Below, one piece after another: positions 1-8,773 of a stretch of 64,000 nt of DNA. The DNA is from an uncultured Ruminococcus sp. (GTDB lineage: Bacteria > Bacillota > Clostridia > Oscillospirales > Ruminococcaceae), in contig CAMZZN010000002.1 in assembly GCA_947345935.1 (NCBI GenBank), positions 1 through 64,000 on the forward strand. The letters are read 5' to 3'. Each line of letters begins with the position of its first letter. Positions within the stretch are counted from its first letter, which is position 1. The position numbers and the translations under genes were made by a program. The notes beneath the pieces are model-generated. The model was given only the letters and a program-made list of their open reading frames with translations. It was not told the origin of the DNA and made no database searches.

Positions 1-209
1 ACCGTGACCTCCGCCGTTCCGACGTACATTTCCCCGAAATTAAATACATCCGGATTCTCTACGCATTGCTTGTCGTAGCGGGGAGAGCTGAGAAGATTAC
101 TGTCGTTAAGCTCGGTCATTGTTCCTGATATATCAGTAACGCTCCCTCTGATGTGCTGAATTCTTCCGGATTCTATGGCGTTTTGAAATAATTCTGTGAC
201 TGGATATAT
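1..209 (-). CDS. Phage tail-associated protein, partial, with no standard start codon
   Basis: This is the N-terminal part of a protein that runs off the left edge of the window. The frame reads KIYPVTELFQ onwards without stops. It lies directly behind the tail gene at 222-578, whose TAG stop is in the same frame. An AGGAGG sits 8 nt before an ATA codon at 207-209, and no ATG, GTG or TTG occurs near it, so either ATA is used or an original ATG has mutated. Siphophage tail or tail-lysin proteins usually follow a tape measure and distal tail gene, and the order here fits that. The exact role cannot be read from this fragment. Confidence 0.45.
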   Translation of the reverse strand, partial: MYPVTELFQNAIESGRIQHIRGSVTDISGTMTELNDSNLLSSPRYDKQCVENPDVFNFGEMYVGTAEVT

Positions 210-221
210 TTTGATCGCCTC

Positions 222-578
222 CTATAATTCTATCAGATTGAACGTAAGTCTGTGGCGTCCGACCCCGTTTACAATTTTTTCTGTAATGTTTTCACGGTCG
301 GAAGGATACATTTGTTTTGTAACATATGCTCCGTTATCCAGAAAAACAACTGTCAGGGAACTTCCCGCAATAAGGTTTTCAAGCGCAGAAATTTCAATGT
401 CATTTCCAAGATATTCAAGCGCAATGGAATAAACTCCGAAACGTATCGGATATTGCAGCAGCGTTCCGGTTTCAGAACTTCTTCCCGTTGAATCAGAATA
501 AAGATCAGACTTTGTAATGCTGAAGTTCAGCGGCTCTATCGGCGGAGCTGTACCGTTTATTGATTTTATAACGATCAC
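222..578 (-). CDS. Putative siphophage tail protein (118 aa)
   Basis: This small soluble protein begins MIVIKSINGT and has no signal peptide or membrane segment. It starts 3 bp after the tape-measure stop, in the slot where siphophages of Gram-positive bacteria usually encode a distal tail or baseplate-hub component. The beta-rich look and the length fit a minor tail protein. It is intact, but the next gene lacks a normal start codon and the preceding one is truncated, so it is probably part of a defective prophage. The family was not recognised with certainty; the call rests mainly on gene order. Confidence 0.5.
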   Translation of the reverse strand: MIVIKSINGTAPPIEPLNFSITKSDLYSDSTGRSSETGTLLQYPIRFGVYSIALEYLGNDIEISALENLIAGSSLTVVFLDNGAYVTKQMYPSDRENITEKIVNGVGRHRLTFNLIEL

Positions 579-581
579 GGT

Positions 582-2885
582 TTATCCTCCTTTCCGCACC
601 TTGTCATTGTTTACGATTTTAATAACCTCTCTGTGAAAAGCCGAGCTGTTGGGATAAAGATAAGTATATAAAATTATTTCTTTTGGCGTATTGCCTCCGT
701 TTTCTGACATAGCTTCTCCAACAGCTTTTTTAATAGTACTGAGCGGAGATACGACCTCCGTTTCACGCTTGTTATCGCCGAGAACTGCAAGGAAATTTCC
801 GTAATTTGCCGGGACAACAGTTCCCTTGGCAAGATGCGGTATTTCGGGAATGTCAATATTCGGAACGTCAAAACCGAACGTTTCTCCGCCGACAAATGGA
901 ACCCAGTCCGGAATTTCCCAGCTGAGCGTGTTGATTCCGTCAATTATCCAGTTAAGAGCGCTTTCAACCGCTCCGGTCAGACCGTTGACAAGGTCTATTA
1001 TAATGTTTATAGGAACTTTTACTATATCCGAAAGGGTATTCCAGATTCCCGAAAAAATCTCCTTGACGCCCTTCCACGCTCTTTTCCAATTACCGGTGAA
1101 AACTCCGGTTATAAAATTAATAACGCCTTTAAGAGCGTCGATAATATGACTTACAGTATCGATCACGCCATTGACTGCATTTCCAGCAGTTTCCATAATA
1201 AAGCCGAAAACCTTTGCTATAGGCGGTCCGAAATAGTTTACAAACCAGTCCACTATCGGCAGAATGAAATTATTGTAAATATCAAGAGCGCCGTCCAGCA
1301 GAACTCCCACAAAATCAAGAAAATTATCAACGAGAGGTTTTAAATGTTCCGTCCAGATATTGTCAACTACTTCCATAAAGGTATCAAAAACAGGTTTAAG
1401 AAAGCTGTTCCAGACATTTTTTAGTGTGTCTCCTGTGAGCTTTATGGCGTCGCAGAATTTATCGAAAATAGGCTTTCCCCATTCATTCCAGAAAGTTTGC
1501 AGCGATTCCATAAGATCATGCCATAAATCAGAAACAAATCCAAGAACAGGACGTGCTGCGTCCTTCCACAGCATATCGAACAGGTTCTTTACTTCATTGA
1601 AAAGTACTCCGAAAGCGTTCAGCGATTCCGTACAGAACTGCGTTATCACCGGCAGACCTATATTTATGAAATCTGAAAGAGCTGGATATACGGCGATTCC
1701 CCATATATCGGAAAATATCATATTAAAGCTGTCATACAGACCGATAAGGATTTCTCCGATAACCGCAAGCGCAGTCTGGAGCATAACGGTAAAATCACCC
1801 TGAAAGTATTCTGCAAGAGGCTGTCCGAGAGCCTGAATATCGCTGAAAATCTGCTGCACAGTTGAATAAAGCTTCTGCGTTTCGATAATCAGACCGCTCC
1901 ATATATTGCCGAAAATCGGAGCAAAGTTTGAGCCGAGCCATCCACGGAGCTGAGAAAAAACGCCTTTAACTTTGCTGATAAATTTAAGAATCGTTTTTGA
2001 CGCTCCGGAAGTATCGGCATTTAATGTGAGAGGCAATTCTCCGATCGGTGTGGATATCTGGTCAATGCCGCCTTTTTTGGTTTCCGACTCTGTTTCTGAT
2101 GCAAGCGTATTGATCTTGTCAAAACCGGCTGCACTGCGTTCCTGAGCTTTTGCAGTTTCCTCAACAGCTTCAGTCAGATCGTTTTGTGATGATACGCTTT
2201 GCGAAATATTATCCGTAACAGAAGCCGTATTTCCGAGTTCCCAGCCGAAAAGCTCCGAGAGCGTATTAACGGCAGTCTGTGCCTTTTCAAGCAGGAACGA
2301 CAGCGCCGAAGTAAGCTCCTGAACCGCTGATACAGCGGCTTTCAGAAGCGGCTGTCCGATAACAGCAAGCAGCTGATTCCATGTTTCTTTCAGGTTACCG
2401 ATAACATTTTCCCAACCGTCAGCTTCACGGGATGCCTGTCCGGTGGCTCCTGCCAGATCGTTGGCATCCTTGACCATTTGCAGCAGAGTAAGCTGCTTCT
2501 GTGCTTCTGAAAGCTCCTGAAAGGATTTTCCGTAAAGTTTGTTTGCCGCAGCGTTTCTGGTTGTTTCGGTACATGAAATTCCAAGCGCTGCGTCGTTTGC
2601 ATAATTGCCTTTAAGAAAAGATTTCAGCGTTTCGCTCGTATCTTCAAGAGAGCGGTCATAATACGCTGCGCTGTCAGCAGCAACCTGCAAAGCCTCCTCC
2701 ATCATTCCCAGCGCCTGAGCGGAATCCATTCCGGACGTTTTTGCAAATGCGTAGATCGAAGTGCCAACGCCTTTCAGACGGGCTGCAACGATACCGCTTG
2801 AATCCGCTACACGCTGCATAGCTTCTTCCGCTGCGAACTGCATACTTCCGAATGTCTGCTCAAGCTGAGAATTGGCGGCATTCAC
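582..2885 (-). CDS. Phage tail tape measure protein, N-terminally truncated (767 aa)
   Basis: The protein has the layout of a tail tape measure protein. The N-terminal third is alpha-helical and Ala/Gln/Glu-rich. The long middle is made of amphipathic and hydrophobic repeats with recurrent Trp, Phe and Leu spaced like helical turns, with many Lys-Pro-hydrophobic units such as KPVFDTFMEVVDNIW. The C-terminus is rich in Gly and Pro. Tape measures set tail length and may help DNA pass the membrane. The reading frame stays open upstream of the ATG at 2885 to about 3010, with plausible coiled-coil sequence (NDALDKLKSQ), and then meets an unrelated ribbon-helix-helix gene. The true N-terminus has therefore probably been removed by recombination. 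Confidence 0.75.
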   Translation of the reverse strand: MNAANSQLEQTFGSMQFAAEEAMQRVADSSGIVAARLKGVGTSIYAFAKTSGMDSAQALGMMEEALQVAADSAAYYDRSLEDTSETLKSFLKGNYANDAALGISCTETTRNAAANKLYGKSFQELSEAQKQLTLLQMVKDANDLAGATGQASREADGWENVIGNLKETWNQLLAVIGQPLLKAAVSAVQELTSALSFLLEKAQTAVNTLSELFGWELGNTASVTDNISQSVSSQNDLTEAVEETAKAQERSAAGFDKINTLASETESETKKGGIDQISTPIGELPLTLNADTSGASKTILKFISKVKGVFSQLRGWLGSNFAPIFGNIWSGLIIETQKLYSTVQQIFSDIQALGQPLAEYFQGDFTVMLQTALAVIGEILIGLYDSFNMIFSDIWGIAVYPALSDFINIGLPVITQFCTESLNAFGVLFNEVKNLFDMLWKDAARPVLGFVSDLWHDLMESLQTFWNEWGKPIFDKFCDAIKLTGDTLKNVWNSFLKPVFDTFMEVVDNIWTEHLKPLVDNFLDFVGVLLDGALDIYNNFILPIVDWFVNYFGPPIAKVFGFIMETAGNAVNGVIDTVSHIIDALKGVINFITGVFTGNWKRAWKGVKEIFSGIWNTLSDIVKVPINIIIDLVNGLTGAVESALNWIIDGINTLSWEIPDWVPFVGGETFGFDVPNIDIPEIPHLAKGTVVPANYGNFLAVLGDNKRETEVVSPLSTIKKAVGEAMSENGGNTPKEIILYTYLYPNSSAFHREVIKIVNNDKVRKGG

Positions 2886-3004
2886 CTCTGCTGCGCTTTC
2901 AATCGCTTTTTTGCTGAATGAAATTATTTCTTTAACTCCAAATGCGATTCCAACTGCCGCAGCTACGCTTTTGAGCTGAGATTTCAGTTTGTCAAGAGCG
3001 TCAT

Positions 3005-3214
3005 TTATACCGCTTCGCAGGCTGCATTCACAAGATCCTGTATCTTTACCATAATATCGGGAGTTACTGATTTTTGGCTGTGCATCGCCTAATTTACAAT
3101 GTAACTGCCCATTGACATATCTTTTTCATCCGCCATTTCCTGTATCGCCAGATACTGTTCCTCCGTTATGCGTAATGATGTGACTTTTGTTTTCTTTTCA
3201 GATTCTTTTCTCAT
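3005..3214 (-). pseudogene. Ribbon-helix-helix protein with internal amber stop
   Basis: Starting from an ATG at 3212-3214 behind a GAAAGGAAG ribosome site, the frame gives a 41-aa product with the pattern TSLRITEEQYLAIQEMA, typical of small ribbon-helix-helix (Arc/MetJ or MobC-like) DNA-binding proteins. A TAG at 3089-3091 interrupts it after SYIVN. The same frame then continues for 26 more codons (AMHSQKSVTPDIM and onwards) to a TAA at 3005-3007. The two halves together make a protein of ordinary length, so this looks like one gene broken by a nonsense mutation. Its end coincides with the truncated front of the tape measure. Confidence 0.6.
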
Positions 3215-3347
3215 AAAATCTTCCTTTCGTATTAATATATTTTATATTACAGGTCCTCGCTTCGCTCGTCCTCATTATAATGTATTACAATTTCCTATTA
3301 TTTTTATATTTAATATATATATGATTAATATGAAAGGAGGAATCAGA

Positions 3348-3629
3348 GTGTTTAAAAACGCAAAATATCTGACACGTAGAGTTCAGTTGGAGATACCGGT
3401 TGAACTCCAGATTTTTATGTGGAGCTGTATCAAATCAGTTCCGGAACCGGATTATCTGCAAATTTTCAAACTCGAATCCATGAAAACAATGCAGAAGATA
3501 ACTCACGAACAGGAACAGTCGCCGTTCAAACGTGAGTATCTTATCCCAACAAAACGTTTCATTACAGCCAAAGTCTATGTAATTGACGATGGCGAACACA
3601 GTACAATGTTGCTTGCGGAAGAATATTAA
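3348..3629 (+). CDS. DUF960 family protein (93 aa)
   Basis: The protein starts at GTG 3348, behind AAAGGAGG at 3334-3340, and reads MFKNAKYLTRRVQ; a longer open frame upstream has no ribosome site. The opening (KYLTR), the central PVELQIFMW, and the closing VIDDGEHSTMLLAEEY match the DUF960 family, a small soluble family of unknown function common on Firmicutes plasmids and integrative elements. It is followed at once by an amidoligase fragment and other remnants of the same kind of element. It looks intact, though its neighbours are decaying. Confidence 0.75.
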   Translation: MFKNAKYLTRRVQLEIPVELQIFMWSCIKSVPEPDYLQIFKLESMKTMQKITHEQEQSPFKREYLIPTKRFITAKVYVIDDGEHSTMLLAEEY

Positions 3630-3676
3630 TGCCAGTCCATATGGAGTGGCAATTTTCATTTACGGAGGAAAAAATC

Positions 3677-3970
3677 ATGGAAAAGACTAAAAAACGCAGC
3701 TGCGGAAGATATACAGCGGTCAATCTTATGAATTATTCAACAATTGAATTTCGCCTGTTCAGAGGCACTTTGAAGCATAATACGCTGATCGCCGCACTTG
3801 AACTTGCGGATAAAATCTGCGATCTGGCACTGCTCTGCACCGACAACGAAATGCAGAAAATGTCATGGTCTGAATTCGTTTCAGACATCACTGACCCGGA
3901 ACTTATACAATACCTGAAAGAACGGAATATATACATAAACGAGGAAATTAACGCTGAGGAGGAACTTTAA
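3677..3970 (+). pseudogene. Amidoligase-family C-terminal fragment
   Basis: An ATG at 3677 lies 7 nt behind GGAGG and opens a 97-residue product. It begins close to RYTAVNLMNYSTIEFRLFRG, the conserved C-terminal block of putative amidoligase enzymes; the complete relative at 13521-14471 has the equivalent RYHFLNLHSFFNGNHTVELR. The N-terminal two thirds that carry the ATP- and substrate-binding residues are missing. It is probably a deletion product whose ribosome site was brought next to the surviving end. The stop overlaps the next start (TAATG). Confidence 0.7.
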
Positions 3971-4111
3971 TGAACAAGTTTGACATTACAAAAATCCGAT
4001 GAAATATAGGATATGCTTGCCGACCATGCTCTGTTCTATGAAACCTTGCAAGCAATCAAGTTTGAGGACGGCGAGAGCCTGTATGAAAGCTGCTATGGTG
4101 AGGCGTTATAA
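3970..4111 (+). pseudogene. Small frameshifted element gene
   Basis: An ATG overlapping the previous stop opens MNKFDITKIR and meets TGA after ten codons. A second frame then reads DMLADHALFYETLQAI and on to a TAA at 4109-4111. The two pieces look like one short acidic protein of about 45 aa disrupted by a frameshift. I do not know the family. Its place between an amidoligase and a resolvase is typical of cargo on Firmicutes integrative elements. Confidence 0.4.
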
Positions 4112-4176
4112 TGAGCAGGATCGGGTATATTCGTGTATCGACTGAACGTCAGGAGGCATCCTGCAGGAAGTCGTAA
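4111..4176 (+). pseudogene. Serine resolvase N-terminal fragment
   Basis: The first 15 residues (MSRIGYIRVSTERQE) are the canonical N-terminus of small serine resolvases/invertases, including the RVST motif with the catalytic serine. The frame ends at TAA after 21 residues, and no continuation of a resolvase is seen in the next 100 nt. It is a truncated leftover. The start overlaps the previous stop codon (TAATG), so it once belonged to the same operon. Confidence 0.75.
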
Positions 4177-4268
4177 TAAAATAGTATAAAGCGGAGTATA
4201 TGAAACTTCGTATTAACACTTTCTGATGTAGGCTCAGAGAATATAAGAGCAGATTAAAATAACAGCAA

Positions 4269-4313
4269 GGAGCTGATACAGTAATTTTCTGTACCGGCTC
4301 CGTCTTTCTTTTT
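4269..4313 (+). terminator. Possible intrinsic terminator
   Basis: GGAGC at 4269-4273 pairs with GCTCC at 4297-4301, with an inner TACAG/CTGTA pairing, followed by a T-rich run. It lies between the rightward remnants and the leftward ATPase remnant and could serve the former. Confidence 0.4.
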
Positions 4314-4324
4314 CTATTCGTCGT

Positions 4325-4683
4325 TCATTCAGTATCATTACCAAGTAGAAACCGTTCGATTCCAATATAATATATTCCCTTATCATCATACCATGGAACG
4401 ATATTGTCTTTTACAACAACAATTTTTTTGAAGGAATCATTTACACGCTGCAATGAGTTTATCTCCTGCTGACGTTTATCTTCGTCAGATACTGTCAGGG
4501 CGGATTATATTATTGCGGTTCATAATATCATCAAGATAGATCTTGCTGAAAAGGTCAGTGAGATATTTGTGTTTTAAACAATAAATATGACTTTCCACAA
4601 CGCCTTATACCTGTTATGACTTTTACAAGTCCATTCTCTTTTTTGCGTATGAGTTTGTCAAGATATTTTTTTCTCTCGATCAT
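4325..4683 (-). pseudogene. AAA_14/DUF4143-type ATPase remnant
   Basis: From ATG 4683 the frame reads MIERKKYLDKLIRKK, then VITGIRRCGKSYLL, the Walker A region of the AAA_14 ATPases that carry a C-terminal DUF4143. The frame breaks soon after (FKTQISH, stop), and near 4500 a different frame resumes with DEDKRQQEINSLQR, SFKKIVVVKDN and a closing GIYYIGIERFLLG, the usual end of this family. Intact members are about 400 aa, so most of the middle is deleted and frameshifts remain. It is a clear dead gene. Confidence 0.75.
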
Positions 4684-4984
4684 ATCGCTGTCCTCCGTTC
4701 GATAATTTTGCGGATATCTTCAATTTGTTCTATCCAAATTATAACACACTTATTCGTCGAAGCCAATATCTCTATTATATTTTTTTGCGGATAGGAGATA
4801 AAATTTCTATTTAGAGATGCAAATATAATAAGAAAATCAGCTCCGCAATGGAGCTGGAGAGCTATTATAACGTTATATCGCCTTTTTGCCGTGTGAATTT
4901 CGTGTGATTCCGTGTGATTTTTAACTGTTTTTGCTGCATTTCAAACTGCAAATTTGCAGTTGAAACGGATTTTACAAGCAAGAA

Positions 4985-5026
4985 AAAAGCCTGTATTTCG
5001 GCGTTTTCCGCTTAATACAGGCTTTT
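4985..5026. terminator. Strong hairpin at the left flank of the island
   Basis: AAAAGCCTGTATT at 4985-4997 pairs perfectly with AATACAGGCTTTT at 5014-5026, giving a 13-bp stem with A- and T-tracts on both sides. It could terminate transcription in either direction and insulates the island (hamB ends at 5133) from the remnant region. Confidence 0.65.
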
Positions 5027-5043
5027 GTGTTTTGTAAGAGTTC

Positions 5044-5059
5044 CTCACAAATGAGACAA
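5044..5059 (+). repeat. Left terminal inverted repeat (candidate att half-site)
   Basis: The 16 bp CTCACAAATGAGACAA are exactly repeated in inverted orientation at 38475-38490. The repeat lies between a strong hairpin and the end of hamB. Confidence 0.6.
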
Positions 5060-5070
5060 TTAAGTCATTC

Positions 5071-5104
5071 TACTCATTGGTACTCAATATACTCATTATA
5101 CTCA
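5071..5104 (+). repeat. Four phased TACTCA repeats
   Basis: TACTCA occurs at 5071, 5081, 5090 and 5099, spaced 10, 9 and 9 bp, just inside the left terminal repeat. One inverted copy (TGAGTA at 38487-38492) straddles the right terminal repeat. Near-helical phasing suggests cooperative protein binding, for example by a recombinase or directionality factor. Confidence 0.45.
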
Positions 5105-5132
5105 TATAACGGTTCTTTAGGTAATGCTATGG

Positions 5133-7727
5133 TCAGTCACTGAAGATTTCAGGATAATTAATCTTTATTGTCGCAATTTTATCTTGTAAATCCTGTGATG
5201 CTATATCCATAATTGAATTCTTAATGATTACTCTTTGTTTCTCGAATTTAATATGATCAAGTAGAGGAGGTTTTAGCAGCCCTAATGCTTCTTCTCGCAG
5301 AAAGCCATATTTTTGTAGAATTATCACGGAGTTATTGTTTGTCCCGTACTCAACATATTCATACCAGTCATTTACCAAAGCCTTTTCTCCATGGATTTCA
5401 ATAATTGCCTCCGATAATCTAAGAAAGTACATTGAGAATTTATAATTGATTATTTGCTCAATATCTTTCATTACTTCGTTAATAACCTGGTTTTTGTGTT
5501 GGGTAGAATCATTATATTTTTCAAGATGATAATTAGGCTCATATGAAACAAGACTTCCGCCGTTTGTTTGATAGTGTTTGATAGCACCTCTTATTATTTC
5601 ATGAAGTCCTTTCCCTTCCATCCATTGATTTAAAATTACAGCATAATATCTGATTTTTTCTCCTTTTCCTAATGAATCCTTCTCATATATTTTCCAATCA
5701 AGGATTCTGGATAATTCTTTTAAAAAGTCTACACAGGTATCATATGCAATAGATGAGGGATAATTAAGATGCTGTTCACGTACCGCTTTATATAACGATT
5801 CTTTTTGTCTGGCTGAAATATTAATATCATCATCTTTTTCGGTAATAACTCCGAAGATTTCTCTGATATCTATGATGTTTTGCGGAGTTAAGGCTTGATC
5901 ATTTTTAAAATCTCTTACAATGTAGCTATCATTATTGCTGCAAATATCATGCAGTAGAATATTTAAGCACTTTGCAGAGTATTCATATGTTGTTTCAGTA
6001 AAACCTTTATCCTTATATTTGTCACCAATTTCAAGTAAATTAGTCTTTCCAGATAAAAGGGTTTGCACTATATACTTTTTATTTTTCTTTGAAATTGCCT
6101 TTGACGGTAAAAGCTCTTGCTTTGGAAGAGGCTTCAAAAGGATATCATCATAATACTTCTTAACATCTTTATCTTCGACAATGAGATATACGTTCCCGTA
6201 TTCATTAAGTGTAACTCGTCCAGCTCGCCCCATAAGGTTAAAAGCATCGGTAATAGACATTTTTGAACGTGCTTTTTTATTATCAAAGATAAAAAGGTTA
6301 TCTACAGGTACATTGACGCCTTCGAGAAGCGTACTGGTACAAAAACAGTACTTAATAATGCCTTTACGAATTAAACCTTCAATTTGAGCTCTTATTTCTG
6401 CCGGTAAAGCCCCTATATGATAAGCAACTCGTTTTCTTACTAACTGTGCAAGGTAATAATCTTTATGTATCTTCTTTTCAATCTGCTTCGCTGCAGTTTC
6501 AAGAGTAACTTTATCTTCGTTTGATATTGAGTCGTTAGCTAAGACTTGACATAATTGCATAGCAAATTCTATTGCTTTTTTAGCCGAAGAAACATATATT
6601 AAATTACATTTATCTTTACCTAGCTGTAGCAATGCGCTTATTTTATCAGTAATAGTTTTCGGAAGAGTATCACATGGTATTAACATTTTAGAAAAGCTAT
6701 TATAAATTGCAAAAGCACTATTACTCAAGTCTATATACAACTTGTTTTGAATAACCGGCGAAAAAACAAATGCTCGTCCATTTGCAGAACTGTCTGGTTG
6801 AGAATAGTAGTTTGTTAATTCTAGGTAAATATCTGGATTAGGAATTACTGGCGACGAAAAGTATATACTTATATCTTCTTGCATTTTTAGCATATCAAGA
6901 ATCTTATAGTAGATAATACTCCGTTTGTCCGTATCAGAAATCTTATGTGCCTCGTCTATAAATATACAGTTGAATTTATAGTCAGGTAACTTAAGCAGGC
7001 TATAATATAATCTCTCTGGTGTCAGTATGGCTATACAGTTTTCATCTTTCTGCACCGAAGCCATTGTCGTAACAACCTTATGTCGCCCCTCGCCAAGCAA
7101 ATCGGCAAATTCTTTAATAATTCCATTAGCTATTTCTGAAAGTAACGCTCTTGTCGGAACGACGATTGCGAAATTATCATGACTTCCAGCTTTTAGCTTT
7201 TTTCGGATAAAGTTAGTAATTATAAAAGTTTTTCCCATAGAGGTAGGTGCAGAAAAACTATAGAACTGATTTTTTTCGAGGCTATTTAAAGCAATTTTTT
7301 GTGTATCAAAAAATTGTTTATCGGTTCCTGGGATATTATTGCTTATTTTGTGCGATTCAATTTCGAGTTGTCTTAATACTTCAAGTTGTTCATTGGGGAC
7401 TTTGTCTTTCTCAAGAATATTGGCCGAGGCAAAATTTGACACATTTTTATAAATATTGCGCTTAAAAAATTCTACCTCACTCTCATTTGGAAATAAATGA
7501 GATAGTAAGATAACAATTTGCTGTGAAATATTCTGATGTTTTTCGTCGATAGATAACGAAAGAACATCGGCATATCTTAACAAAGACTTATACTCATTTG
7601 TATATTCAGTTCTTTTGCCGATGACAATCGATTTTGCATAATCAATCAATAATTCTTGAAATTGGCTATTTAGGAATTGATCATTTTCAATGTCAGGGAA
7701 CAAATATTCAGCTAAAGTTTTATCCAT
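5133..7727 (-). CDS. hamB: Hachiman defence helicase HamB (864 aa)
   Basis: This superfamily 2 helicase has Walker A APTSMGKT (about residues 160-167), motif Ia/Ib (VVPTRALLSEIA), DEAH (258-261) and a C-terminal RecA domain with MGRAGR. The N-terminal 130 residues and the long C-terminal third are not standard helicase sequence, as expected for HamB. It overlaps the upstream HamA gene by 8 bp, so the two are translationally coupled. In Hachiman, HamB senses aberrant DNA and controls the HamA nuclease, giving anti-phage abortive protection. Pairing with a DUF1837 partner makes the assignment firm. Nothing essential appears to be missing. Confidence 0.88.
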   Translation of the reverse strand: MDKTLAEYLFPDIENDQFLNSQFQELLIDYAKSIVIGKRTEYTNEYKSLLRYADVLSLSIDEKHQNISQQIVILLSHLFPNESEVEFFKRNIYKNVSNFASANILEKDKVPNEQLEVLRQLEIESHKISNNIPGTDKQFFDTQKIALNSLEKNQFYSFSAPTSMGKTFIITNFIRKKLKAGSHDNFAIVVPTRALLSEIANGIIKEFADLLGEGRHKVVTTMASVQKDENCIAILTPERLYYSLLKLPDYKFNCIFIDEAHKISDTDKRSIIYYKILDMLKMQEDISIYFSSPVIPNPDIYLELTNYYSQPDSSANGRAFVFSPVIQNKLYIDLSNSAFAIYNSFSKMLIPCDTLPKTITDKISALLQLGKDKCNLIYVSSAKKAIEFAMQLCQVLANDSISNEDKVTLETAAKQIEKKIHKDYYLAQLVRKRVAYHIGALPAEIRAQIEGLIRKGIIKYCFCTSTLLEGVNVPVDNLFIFDNKKARSKMSITDAFNLMGRAGRVTLNEYGNVYLIVEDKDVKKYYDDILLKPLPKQELLPSKAISKKNKKYIVQTLLSGKTNLLEIGDKYKDKGFTETTYEYSAKCLNILLHDICSNNDSYIVRDFKNDQALTPQNIIDIREIFGVITEKDDDINISARQKESLYKAVREQHLNYPSSIAYDTCVDFLKELSRILDWKIYEKDSLGKGEKIRYYAVILNQWMEGKGLHEIIRGAIKHYQTNGGSLVSYEPNYHLEKYNDSTQHKNQVINEVMKDIEQIINYKFSMYFLRLSEAIIEIHGEKALVNDWYEYVEYGTNNNSVIILQKYGFLREEALGLLKPPLLDHIKFEKQRVIIKNSIMDIASQDLQDKIATIKINYPEIFSD

Positions 7728-8667
7728 TTCTGATATCCTCCCAAGAAAAATGCGGCATACCTCTAGTTAATTGCTTCATTATGGTTTTTCTATCTCTCAT
7801 AGCATCATGAAAAGGTAGAAAATAGAAGTTAAACTCATAATTGCTTACTGAGTATTTTGAGATTTGGTTAATGATTTCCTGACGTAAATTGAGAACTTGC
7901 TTTATATTTTCTTCAATAATTTTCTGGTCGTACTCGTCGTTGCTATCTGAAGTGCCGCTATATTCAATGCTATATCCTATAAATATTCCAAAAACGGTTT
8001 CTTTTGGCTTTCGCGGTATAGCGGTTATATATTCCTTAATTATTCTGGCTTCTTCTTCGTCAACAAATTGATCCATAAGGTGAGTATCAAGAAGATTCCT
8101 ATCTTGTATATTTGAGGTTAGATAAGTATTGATTGACTTGAAAGCTTCTTTTATACCTTCTTTTAAATCATTTTTTATTTTAGCTTCACCGATTATAAGC
8201 TGCATAATTGGCTCGCCTTGTGCATTTTTTCTGAACTTAAAATGAATACCATCGCTTCCCTTTATATAATCTTGAGCATTAGTTTTTAACTCGACTTTGC
8301 TAAAAAGCTTTGGTGCTTTAAGATCCTGTTCTAAGAAAAGGTATAGTAGGATTTCACCTAATTCTCCACCTGCACCTTTATCTTTTTCATTTTCAATGGG
8401 ACGCAAATGACTTAAGGCTTCCAGAATGATAGTCATCTGTTTCTGTGGATCATCTTCGATGCCTGCTAGTCTTTTGCGCGAAAACACATATTTCACAACA
8501 TTTGGAAGAATATATTCATAAAGCTCATCATAATTAAATAGCTTATTTTCGGTATTAAGCATGAAAAGCCTTAGAGTGTTGTTTTGGCCGTTAACAATTT
8601 TCTCTTCAGAAACCTTGTTAAATATACCGAAACCATCTGAATATGAAGTATTATTTATATTCATCAT
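7720..8667 (-). CDS. hamA: Hachiman effector nuclease HamA (DUF1837, 315 aa)
   Basis: The middle of the protein carries the DUF1837 pattern: GELGE (101-105), then GSDGIH (137-142), then GEAK (160-163). This is a PD-(D/E)xK-type nuclease core with the acidic residues and lysine in place. The remainder is a variable helical N-terminus and a C-terminal region. HamA is the effector of Hachiman and degrades DNA when released by HamB. It is the first gene of a two-gene operon, 107 nt downstream of a promoter, with a 23-bp palindrome in the leader. GGAGG precedes two consecutive ATG codons (8667 and 8664); either could be used. Confidence 0.88.
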   Translation of the reverse strand: MMNINNTSYSDGFGIFNKVSEEKIVNGQNNTLRLFMLNTENKLFNYDELYEYILPNVVKYVFSRKRLAGIEDDPQKQMTIILEALSHLRPIENEKDKGAGGELGEILLYLFLEQDLKAPKLFSKVELKTNAQDYIKGSDGIHFKFRKNAQGEPIMQLIIGEAKIKNDLKEGIKEAFKSINTYLTSNIQDRNLLDTHLMDQFVDEEEARIIKEYITAIPRKPKETVFGIFIGYSIEYSGTSDSNDEYDQKIIEENIKQVLNLRQEIINQISKYSVSNYEFNFYFLPFHDAMRDRKTIMKQLTRGMPHFSWEDIRNG

Positions 8668-8731
8668 ATATCCTCCGTTACATTACATGAAACTATCTTT
8701 TAGGCTATCGGTGAAACATTTCTATCTTTGT

Positions 8732-8754
8732 TTATTCTTATGACATAAGAATAA
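8732..8754. promoter_or_regulatory. 23-bp palindrome in the hamAB leader
   Basis: TTATTCTTATG and CATAAGAATAA form a perfect 11-bp inverted repeat around a single A. It lies just downstream of the expected hamAB transcription start (about 8766). Perfect symmetry without a T-tract fits an operator better than a terminator. Confidence 0.5.
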
Positions 8755-8773
8755 CTCGATACTTATTATGCTT

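Larger units (their letters stand above)
1..3010 (-). mobile_element. Prophage remnant (tail module)
   Basis: Three consecutive leftward genes (tape measure, small tail protein, start of a further tail protein) form part of a siphophage tail module. The tape measure lacks its N-terminus, the last gene has no standard start codon, and no capsid, portal or lysis genes lie to the right. This is what a decayed prophage edge looks like. More of it may lie beyond the left edge. Confidence 0.6.
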
